Source: Colius striatus (lineage: Eukaryota > Chordata > Aves > Coliiformes > Coliidae). From it: 64,000 nucleotides of DNA. The stretch covers positions 9,398,001 to 9,462,000 of the forward strand of contig NC_084774.1 in assembly GCF_028858725.1 (NCBI RefSeq), read 5' to 3'. Both the position numbers and the translations under genes were made by a program. Of the stretch, positions 34,601 to 43,700 are shown piece by piece. Every line of letters begins with the position of its first letter. The first letter of the stretch is position 1. The notes beneath the pieces were generated by a model. That model was not told the DNA's origin, ran no database searches, and was given only the letters and a program-made list of their open reading frames with translations.

Positions 34601-37600
34601 GCCCCTTGCTCTCTTCTGCATATATGTCCTGTACTGCTTTCTAATGAATGTGAAACAAGGGCTTGAAGAGCAGGAGGCAGAGAGGGGTTTTGGGGGGGAA
34701 GAATAGGGGAGGACAGGCTGCTGAGGTCCCTTGTATCATCAGCTGAATTCTACAAGGCTGTTTGCCCAAGAGCTTTGTTTATCAGGAAGACAAGCAAAGG
34801 GGAAGGGAGGATGTATTGCTCTTGTAATAGCCCTCGGGGTGATGCTGACCCTGGTGTTGTTGCATGAGATGTGACAGAGAATCCCTCCCCCCCCAACCTT
34901 CACCAGCCACTGTTGTGCCAGGGAAGGGACCAGGGACAACATGCAGTGCCTGGTCTAGGAAGTCCTTCTTATGTTGTCCACAGCTCCATCATGCTGCTGT
35001 GATGCTCAGCAGTGATGGTCTGCAGGACTCCCTTCCTCAGAGCTCTGCTCAGCTGGATCATGCCCCCGTGGGAATGATGCTTTGTTCCTCAGGCTCTTCT
35101 CTTTGCCACAGCACCCAGCAAAGAACTGAGGGATGCTCATCTCTCCCTATTGAAGAATACTCTTTCAGATCATCCTAAGCAGCAGCTGCATCCTTAGCAG
35201 ATCTGTCAGGCCCCTACACTTCCAGGTAAAGCTTTAGGAGGAGGGGTGTGATGGGGAGATGCTTGAACGGGGCAGCTGCCTGGGGATGGCTGTGGCAGCT
35301 GTCTTTCTGCTTGAAAACTGCCCCAGTCCCTGAGCACAGGGATGAGGGCAGCTGGCTGTGAGAACACAGGAAGAAATGAAGTTAATTAGGACATTGCAGA
35401 GATGCTGATTTCTTAACAGAAAGCTTTCCAAGGGAAAAGCCTCAACCAGCTGTGTGTCTTGGAGCTGAGCTGGAGTGTTTAATGTGGTGTGGACACTGAT
35501 GGGACCATCTGAGACCTCAACTCTCTCTAGATCTGCCTCTCTCAGTTTTTCCTAGCCAGAACAATTGTTGCCATTTGTAGAAAGGGGAAACCCATGCCAA
35601 GGGCTCTGTGCTGTGCAGAGTGATTGAAGCCAGGAGAAGGTGGCAAGGGGAGGTCTGCAGCTCCCTAATTTCCAGGCCCCCATGATCCCAGGTGAGGTGG
35701 GCTCAGCCATAGCTGTGTCTGGCCCCTGCTAACACAAATCCTGCAGCTCCAGTGTGTGCTGGATCCCCCTGGCTCTGGTGGGATGAGTGGAAGGGAGCAG
35801 TGATTGTGGTGGTTACTGTGGGCCTTGGTTGCAGGGCTTTTCAGGGACTGGGCAGTTCCCACCAGCACTTGGGTCACAAGCAGCTCAGCAGAGGTGGATC
35901 AGCACGTGAACAGGGATGAGAGCATCTTGCTGCAGGGTGGATGCTGGTCAGTGCCCCTTTTAGAGTGAGGCACTGTTCCTGGTGGCCATGCACTTGCTTG
36001 GGATTGCAGGAACATCCCTGTGAGCCCCTGGGTGAGTTGCAGAGCCTTTTGCAGCAGCAGCTACCCAACCTCTGCCCTCAGCAATGTCTCCATCCATGCT
36101 GGTCCCCAGGGAGCACCTTGAGGAGGGAGGGCACCAGTGTCAGACACAGCAGTGAGACTCAAAGGACAAGGAAATCTTCTGTCTCAAAGCACTGCTGCTG
36201 CCCTGGCTGGCAGCTGACTCCTTAACCCCTGCTAGTCAGCCACCATCCTGACAGGTAATTAATAGGCTTTTATGTGCTGCCATTGCTGCCTGGATTTACT
36301 GTAGTGTCTGCCTTTGTAGTCCCAAGTGACTTATATTTGTTCCTCTTCAATTCTCTGGTTTGTTTGTTGGGTGTTTTGGGGTTTTTTTGGTGGCCTGTTG
36401 AGCCATTAAGAGTAAAGTGGCTTGAACTGGGTGATTTAAGGATGATGGGGCTCTGAAATGTGATCAGAGCAGCAGGGACACAGAGAGCATGGTGTGGGTG
36501 TGTGGCTGGAGGACATAAATCACAATGATACATGCCAGATCAAATATCAGCTTCATGCAACCTGTGAGTTAAAAGCAGGTTGGGAGTAGTGATGTCAGCT
36601 CACCAAAAATCCTCCCTGAGCCTTTTCTGCTCTGTTTTGCTTCCCTGTGTGTGTCTGGGGACAGTGGCAAAGGCTCTCACCCATGCCAGGCTGTGGGGTG
36701 GGAATGGAGGGAGCTGCTCAAGGTGAACAGCACTGTCTGCATCCCAATTAGCTGGAGCTACAAACATTGAGATGCTACAAGAAATCTCCTGGAGCTAATG
36801 CTCCCAGCTCCTCAGGACTGAAGGCTTTGCTCTGATCCCCCTTCCCCAGTGTCTGATGTTAACACTACAGGTTTGCACCTCAGTCAGGGATGGAATCCAT
36901 CCTTGTGACAAACAGAACCTCAAAGCCCAGGATGTGCAAGAGCCATTTCCCACCCATTTCTTCCTCTCCCAAACTGTGGGTTCCCCTCCCTGCAGCCCAG
37001 CTTGCTTCCAGGCAATGCTGCTTGAGGTCCACTTAGCAAAAAGGAGGGGGGCAGCTGAGAGCTGAGCTCATACCCAGCCATTTTCCCCCCTTAGGTTTCA
37101 ACAGCTGGGAGAACAGGAGAAGCAAAGTGATTACTTTTGTGACAAAGGTGGAGCTGGATGGAGAGCTGAGAACTGCCCTGTGGGAGATGCTCCATTTAGG
37201 AAATTGCCTCTGTGACTGAGTGCAAGAAAGTGGCTCAGAGGGGAGCCCAAGCCCTCCATGGAGGCCATGGGCTTATTGGCACTGGAGCTGTGCAGTGGGA
37301 GGGACCTCAGCTGCCTCCTAAAGCCTCAGAGTTCAATTTGTACTTTTTTTTGTGTGTGTGTGTGTGCAGATTAAGAAGGAACAACCTCAGGAGGAGAAGA
37401 GAAAGAAAGGTTAATCCACAGAGAAGTGATTAATTGATTTTTCTTGTTTGCACTGAACCTTCTGGAAATGTTTGGGAACATTGGTTGGTTGGGTTAATGG
37501 CTGCTGGCTCTCAGTGGGCAGAGAAAGTGGAGCTAGGAGTAATTAATTAGGTGTAAATGAGTTTCCTCACTTTTCAAGAGCACAAAAGCAGCTTTAAAAG

Positions 37601-40600
37601 CCACTTGAAGGTGGGTTGAAGGAGGTAAGGGGTGGGCCAGCCACCCCAGTGTATCCCTGAGTCAGAAGGAGTGGCTTGGAGGTGGTGTGAGGAGAGGGGC
37701 AGCAGCAGGGATCCACACATGGATGGAGAGCAGATTCTGCAGGGCCAGGCTGAGCAGTTGCACCTGGATGCTGAATTCTTGCAGAGAAGGATCTTGGAGG
37801 AGAAGGGCCAGTGAGATCTCCTGGGGTTGGAGGGGTGCAGGAGGGAGCTGGAGGTTTGCAGTGTGCACATCTCAAGCTCAGGGTTGGCTGAGCTGCCCAG
37901 AGCTTCTCTCTGTGCTGGGGACAGGGGTGTGTATTGAGGCAATGTTCATGGAGTCTTTCTGTGGCAGTTCTGTTTAGGAAGTCCCAAAGACCAGCCTAGA
38001 GAAGAGGAGACTGAGAGGAGATGTGATCACCCTACCTGAAGGGTAGCTTTGTTTTGTCCATCCTCTCACAGCAGGAAGAACAGTGGTATTTATCCTCTGC
38101 TGCTTCTGCTTGGACAAGTTCATTTGATCTGGGCTGTTTCTCTGAGAACCTGCTAACTCTTGCATTGGCTGCTGTGGTTTCTGGGCCAGGAGAACCTGAC
38201 TCAGGCTTTAGGTGGAGGACCTCAACCACTTCCATCAATGCTCATCTGCTCCAAATGCTTCCCTTGGCTTTCAAGGTCAAATGGAGGATTGTTTGGTTTT
38301 GCTTTCTGAAGTGACTTTCAAACACCTGAGTTGTAACACAAGCACAGCTCAGAGCTCTGAAAGGAAGAAAAGTTGGAGGGGAAAATAAAACCCCCATAGA
38401 CCTTCTGTTGTGGGTTGTGGATCCCTTGGCTGTCACTCTTGCAAACCTGGCTGTGTCAACACGTGTCTCAGCAGAGCTCTGAGCTTGGCAGTGATAATGC
38501 TCCTCCAAGCACTCAGAGAAGCCATTGAGCTGAAGCTCAGCTCGTCAGGGGAGGGTGTAGCACTGAGCAGTGCAGATGTGCCTCTGCCGTTCTGAATCAA
38601 TTAGACAAAGAGAGAACTTTTAAGGTCAGATCAGACCCTGTAATATTCCAACACGTATCAAGCTGAAAATAGTGCACTAGTTCACAGGCTTAAATGAACT
38701 TGCCTCGTGTTAGTAACACACAGGGTTGTCTGCCACTTCTGGCACCAGTTCTGCAAAGGCCATTAGTGTAGTAAATGATAGATGAGCTGTAGTTTTAAAA
38801 TGGTACCTCCTGGGGATCTGGTTTAGCCTGTGAGAGGAACATCCTGGAGCTGAAACGCTAGATGTGGTCACAGAGGGTCCCTTTCTGCAGACTCTGCAGG
38901 TGTCCCTGGGTAGCTGATCACATCTCCCTTTGCATCACTTCCCATGTGCAATAAAGGAGGTGATTGCCATTAGAGCAAGGTGACTCTTTTGGGGCAGTCA
39001 GTTCATGTGGTCAATGTCATACAGAAATGACAAAGCCCCTTTGCAGTAGAGTTGATTTGTGGCTCTAGCTGCAGAATGCCCATTTTCTTTAGGAAGATGC
39101 ATTGGGACACTTTGGTTTCTGATACAAACCTCATTCCTCACACATTTTTAGCTGTCATTGGCCCATTTTTTATCTGATAGCTCATGTTAGCCATAGTCTT
39201 GGGCTTTGAGTCTATCCAAAATGGCTAATCAACTTACCCCTGGGCCATATGATGCCTTTCAAAGCAGCTTACCCACTAAAGCTCTCACCAGTGGATACAA
39301 TAATGAAGCCATATGTGATGAAATCCTGGATTAGCCTTCCTGAAGTCACTTTTTTTCCTCAGTTGTCAGCCTCAGTCTTTGGTGTCCTCACTTGCAGCTG
39401 AAGGGAACCAGCTTCTCATGCCATGATACTGTGAAGACACCATTTGTGGTGGTGTAGGGGCTGGGCTGAGCTGTGTGCTGATGAACGTGTGGGAGACAGA
39501 AAGGAAAGGGAGGTGTCCAACCCTTTGTTATACAAGAAAAATCCATCATCTCCTTCCTAAAGTGGCAGAATGATCTCTTCAGCAGCCTTCAATGTGTGGT
39601 CAGGTGCAGCTCTAACCATCTGTGTGTCTGGCAGGCACTGGCACAGGAGGAGCAAGTCCTTTGGTGCTGAGGTGAGGGAGCCCTGGCCCAGGCTGCCCAG
39701 GGAGGGTGTGGAGGCTCCTTCTTGGGAGGTTTCCAAACCCACCTGGACACATTCCTGTGCCCCCTGATGCTTTAGCAGAATGTTGGGCTGGGGGAGCTCT
39801 GCAGAGCCCTTCCCACCCCACCACCCAGGGGTTCTGTGTGATTCTGTAACGCTTGCTCACTCCTACATTCCAGATTCACCAAGATGAAGACAGCAACCAA
39901 CATCTACATCTTTAACCTGGCTCTGGCTGATACTTTGTGCCTGATGACCTTACCCTTCCAGGGTACAGACACATTCCTAGGCTTCTGGCCCTTTGGCAAT
40001 GTCCTCTGCAAGATTGCCATCTCCATAGACTACTACAACATGTTCACCAGCACCTTCACGCTGACCATGATGAGCGTGGACCGTTACATCGCCATCTGCC
40101 ACCCCATCAAAGCCCTGGACATCCGCACTCCCCACAAGGCCAAGGTGGTGAATGTCTGCATCTGGGCATTGGCTTCTGTCTTTGGCATCCCAGCCATGGT
40201 GATGGGGTCTGCAGAGAACGAGAACAACGGTCAGTGAAAGGGTGTCTGCTGGGTGGGAGGTGCTGCTGGCCTAGGGGAGGTGTTGGAGGTGTGGGGTAGC
40301 TGTTTGATCAGTGTGGTGAGCTCTCTGCTGTAGAGCCAACTTAACCCTTTCCTTCCTGCCTCTGTCTCTCTGTGTTGCTGCTACTGCTTTTCCAGTTTAA
40401 CGTGCCTCAAGTGAACGTGCATAGAATCATTATGGTTGGAAAAGACCTTTAAGATCATTGAGTCCAACCCTTCACCTCACACTGCCAAGCCCATCACTAA
40501 GTTAAACCATATCCCTCAGCACCTCATCTATGCAGATGCTTTCCTTCTTGATAGGGCTTGCTCTGACCTTCCTTTCCTTTTTGTTTCCCCCCTCCCCTTG

Positions 40601-41127
40601 CAGAAATTGATTGTCTGATTAAACTCCCTTCACCAGTGGATTACTGGGATCCAGTGTTTGGCATCTGTGTCTTTCTCTTCTCCTTTATGATCCCTGTGCT
40701 GATCATCACCATTTGCTACAGCCTCATGATCAGGAGGCTCAAGAACGTCCGTGTCCTCTCGGGCTCCAAGGAGAAGGACCGAAACCTGAGGCGCATCACC
40801 CGCATGGTGCTGGTGGTGGTGGCTGTCTTCATCATTTGCTGGACTCCCATCCAGATTTTTGTGCTGGTCCAATGTTTGGGTGCCAAAGCAGAAAGCGAGC
40901 TGGAGCTGGCAATCTCCTGCTTCTGCACAGCGCTGGGGTACGCCAACAGCAGCCTGAACCCCGTGCTCTACGCCTTCTTGGATGAGAACTTTAAGGCGTG
41001 CTTCAAGAAGTTCTGCTTCCCCACAGCCTTCAGGACCGAGCTCCAGATGTCCAACAGGATGTGCAGCATCGCCAAGGACGTGGCTTATGCCTGCAAGAAC
41101 TCAGAGGGGACTAACAATCCGGCCTGA
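31378..41127 (+). CDS. OPRL1: Nociceptin/orphanin FQ receptor (three coding exons)
   Basis: The coding sequence joins 31378-31604, 39874-40229 and 40604-41127 (1107 nt including TGA) into 368 residues, against 370 in human. In known vertebrates this is a Gi/o-coupled plasma-membrane receptor for nociceptin that modulates pain and stress circuits. The protein has three N-terminal sequons (N20, N26, N37) and seven membrane segments. Class A landmarks are N67, LALAD D95, C121-C198 disulfide pair, amine-binding D128, DRY 145-147, W173, P225, CWTP 273-276 and NPVLY 313-317. Gln278 replaces the His found there in mu/delta/kappa receptors, and Thr303 replaces Ile; these identify OPRL1 rather than a classical opioid receptor. 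The introns are phase 2 (after Arg76 begins) and phase 1, as in the opioid family. The start has A at -3 and G at +4. No frameshift or missing key residue is seen. Confidence 0.97.
31815..31829 (-). promoter_or_regulatory. CTCF-like motif
   Basis: The minus-strand reading GCACCAGAGGGCAGC matches the CTCF core CCASYAGRKGGCRSY at all but the first position. It lies in OPRL1 intron 1, about 0.9 kb after the probable exon-1 donor. Occupancy is unknown. Confidence 0.45.
37351..37366 (+). repeat. (TG)8 microsatellite
   Basis: An uninterrupted TG run, preceded by a T7-T8 tract and followed directly by CAG at 37367-37369. Confidence 0.95.
37988..38060 (+). repeat. CR1 LINE scrap
   Basis: It has 'agcctagagaagaggagact' then 'gagaggagatgtgatcaccc' and 'tacctgaaggg'. 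This is the internal CR1 block that also begins the copies near 43.9 and 49.6 kb. It diverges quickly to the right, so the boundaries are approximate. Confidence 0.6.
39668..39850 (+). repeat. CR1 LINE 3' end abutting an OPRL1 acceptor
   Basis: Plus-strand CR1 with 'ccctggcccaggctgcccag', 'tgtgccccctgatgctttag' and 'cttcccaccccaccacccag', ending in the CR1-type tail 'gtgtgattctgtaa'. It is the same subfamily as the copy at 7.27-7.55 kb. Its tail ends about 23 nt before the AG of coding exon 2. Confidence 0.85.
39874..40229 (+). CDS. OPRL1: OPRL1 coding exon 2 (TM2-TM4)
   Basis: The acceptor is 'cctacattccag' (AG ends 39873) and the donor is ACG|GTCAGT after 40229. The 356 nt encode the rest of Arg76 through residue 194 plus one base of Glu195. 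The exon carries the LALAD motif, the PFQGTD extracellular loop, C121, D128, DRY 145-147 and W173. The polypyrimidine tract is short and the donor has C at +3, so both sites are weaker than those of the first exon. Confidence 0.96.
40230..40603 (+). other. OPRL1: OPRL1 intron 2 (374 bp, phase 1)
   Basis: GT-AG intron with a good 'cccccctccccttgcag' acceptor. It contains a minus-strand CR1 tail at about 40421-40525. Confidence 0.95.
40421..40525 (-). repeat. CR1 LINE 3' end, inverted, in OPRL1 intron 2
   Basis: On the plus strand it reads 'atagaatcattatggttgga' then 'aaagacctttaagatcattg' and 'agtccaacccttcacct', the inverted tail typical of avian CR1. It makes up over a quarter of this short intron. 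Confidence 0.85.
40604..41127 (+). CDS. OPRL1: OPRL1 coding exon 3 (ECL2-C-terminus)
   Basis: It begins AAATTGATTG; with the G from the previous exon this gives Glu195-Ile-Asp-Cys198. It encodes ECL2, TM5 (about 209-237), the basic third intracellular loop, TM6 with CWTP and the diagnostic Q278, TM7 with T303 and NPVLY, helix 8 and a Ser/Thr-containing tail with candidate palmitoylation cysteines (C327, C332). It stops with TGA at 41125-41127. The exon is locally GC- and CpG-richer than its flanks. Confidence 0.97.
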
Positions 41128-43700
41128 CTAGGCATGGAAATTCCCATGGTGGCTGTCGCCCAGCAGAGTCCAACCACCCCCACGTCAGAGTTAACTCAGA
41201 TCACGGCTCTTTAGCAGGACCCTCTGAAACTGAGAGGCAGGAAACACTTTTGGGGGTTGGGAAAAACCAGCTAGTGGCAGAGCCTGCAGGAAAAGGCTGT
41301 TTGGTGCATTCTTACTTGCACTGCACCCCACACTAAGGGACGTGTTTGAAATCAGCCCTTTGATTCCTGCAAAACCCCAGTGGGTTGCAACTTTCGTGAG
41401 AATTTGGCAATGAAGGGGTTTAAAATGGGCCTTGCTGCTGGGATTTACACTTTTGCTGCTGGGAGACAGACCAAATGCAGACTATTCCGTTTCTCTTCTC
41501 CTCCCTGGGTTGAGAACAGCTCGTGTGTTGCTCCCCGGCTGCACACGTGCGGGTTTTATCCCTGCGGCGTCGCTCTGAAATGAGACTTTGCTGAAGCCAA
41601 AGTGGGCAGCAGCCATTAGATAAAACCCAAGATCATCTTCAGGATGAGTCATCACAAAGGGAAGGCTGAGAGGAGGGAGCTGGTGGAAGGGGAAATTCAA
41701 GCACCAGCTCGTGCTGATGAGGTTTGCAGTAAAGCCCTCTGCCTCGAGAGGCTTGCTGAGGAGGGGCTGTCAGAACTGATGCACGTGCCTCAGAAGAGGA
41801 GGAAGAAAAAGTGGATGAAATGAACACAAATCCTTGTTTACATGCTGCTATTGTTTCTTTTAAACTCTCTATTTCCACTGTAATAATGGACAGAATGTGT
41901 CTGTAGATACCTTTGTACATACACACCTCCACCGTGCTCTAGCTACAGCTGTATCGTAGGATTTCATCTTGCCAAGCTTGCCTTGGGGATCTTCCTCAGT
42001 GAGGGGAGGAAGAAATGAAGTGGCCTCTATGTACATATGTTTCTGTAGAAGGGAAAGCCATCCTTGAGAAGTCAGAGCAGCAGCTCCTACAGAAGACATG
42101 GACATTTCTGGTAGGAAGGGCAGCCTCAAACCCTGCCACCTGCTCCACGTGAGATAAGTGGTGCAGGACCCCTAGAAAAGGTGTGGTGGTGTTGCTTTGG
42201 GCTTTGTTTTTAAATGGGATAAGATTGGTGATGCTGAAAGCACTTGGGAAAAGCTGCTTGAGGTACCACCCTTTCTACCAACCACAAGATTGTTCTTTCT
42301 CTGCCAGTAAACCAGAGCTTTGTGGATAACAAGACGTGCCCTGTCGCTTCACCTGATGAGCAGAGCACTCCTGAGGAGTTAAAGCACTGAGTGCTGTCTG
42401 TGCTGCTGGGGACAGCAGACTTGGATCCTCCCTGTAGCACAACAGCCCAGGGAACCTCTGGGCAGTGATGCTGCAGTGATGCTGCTGAGGAAGCAAAGCA
42501 ATGGCCTCCAATTTGGAGACAGGAGTTTGACTCCAACGTGAGACCCAGCAGCATGGTCTGGGCTGTACAGATTTCATGGGAATATCTTCCTTGTGCTCTG
42601 GTCTCTGAGATTCTGCATTTTTAATGTATCCATTTGCCAATATTTTAATGCTGTCATGTTCTTTCTATAGATATAGATGCTGTATAAAAGAATCTAATGT
42701 TATATTTCTATGTAGAGTGTTTCCCTTATGGTTGGGCTTAAACTATAGATGTGAGTTCAGTGTCCCATGTACAGGACCCAGATCCCTTGTCAACTGTTCA
42801 AGCTGGGAGGATTTTCATGCTGATGAGCATTTGCTTGGGAATCTGGAGTGATAACCAGAGTAAACTTTGCAATCAGAGCTTCCCCTGAACAACATAAAGG
42901 GGGGAGGAAATCTGGGCACTTCAAGCACTTTGCAATGGATGTTTATTCCCCCAAGCACTCACCAGGAGATCTCATGCAACCCCCTAAGTGTGCTGTCAGC
43001 TCCCTGAGAACCCTGCTGCTGGCAAGTTGCATCCATGCCCTTGAGAAAAAAGTGAGTTTTGTGGGCTGTTGTGTTCATGGACACAACAACAGGATTGGTC
43101 AGTGAACAACCCAGAGTCTGCTCAGCCCATCAGCTGGCATCTGGGCTGCCAAGGTGCTGGATGGGGTTGTGCACCAGGCTGGGAACTGGCTGCTGGGCTT
43201 TTCTTGCAGTGGCAGGAGGGAGCAGGAGAGTGTTTGTGAGTGGCTGGCTGAGGAACAGTCACCCTCCCTTTGCAGTTCTTGGTTGGGTTTTTAAATAGAT
43301 TTATGTCCTCTGAAGACATTATACCAGAGTTTGGCATTTTTTAAGCAAGGATTTTGTTATAATGACTATGCTGCAATGATCTTACATAATCAAGTACTCA
43401 ATAAGTGTGTGTTTTACTGAGCTTTTGGGTAACTCTGTGGCCCTTGCAGTGAGTGTGTTTTGGCATTCTGTTCAGTGCTCGCTGGAGTTTGTTTCAAGAG
43501 CAACAAGAACCTGAGAGCAAAAGCTTTATTGTCCTGTGCCTAAGAAGTTAGAGGCTTGTGATGGGTTGGCCAGCTGAAGAGCAGGCTCCTGCATTCCCTT
43601 CTGCAATGGTTGTGCTGGTATGACTTTACAGTTACTGCAGTGTCAATGACCATTTCCAGGTGGCTTTGTGTGTGCTTTAATAAAGGAGAAGTAAAAACCC
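41128..43700 (+). other. OPRL1: OPRL1 3' UTR (probable)
   Basis: There is no further conserved coding sequence after the TGA. The next plus-strand canonical AATAAA seen is at 43679, giving a UTR of about 2.57 kb. An AU-rich segment at 42610-42720 with a TATAAA variant could serve a shorter form. No repeat of note is seen, so the length is inference. Confidence 0.5.
43679..43684 (+). terminator. OPRL1: Candidate OPRL1 polyadenylation signal AATAAA
   Basis: Context is CTTTAATAAAGGAG, followed by a modestly GT-containing stretch ('gaatgatgtggagtctg'). It lies just before the CR1 at 43.87 kb. Usage is not proven by sequence. Confidence 0.45.

Larger units (their letters stand above)
31605..39873 (+). 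other. OPRL1: OPRL1 intron 1 (8.27 kb, phase 2)
   Basis: GT-AG intron. It contains a CTCF-like motif (31815-31829, minus), a (TG)8 run with a pseudoexon-like segment (37351-37411), a CR1 scrap (about 37988-38060) and a CR1 3' end that stops about 23 nt before the acceptor. The stretch 38590-39420 is free of recognised young repeats. No embedded gene is recognised. Confidence 0.9.

Noticed and set aside
39937-40299. 120-codon frame overlapping OPRL1 exon 2
   Set aside because: It is a shifted frame of the conserved receptor exon; the receptor frame has all class A motifs.
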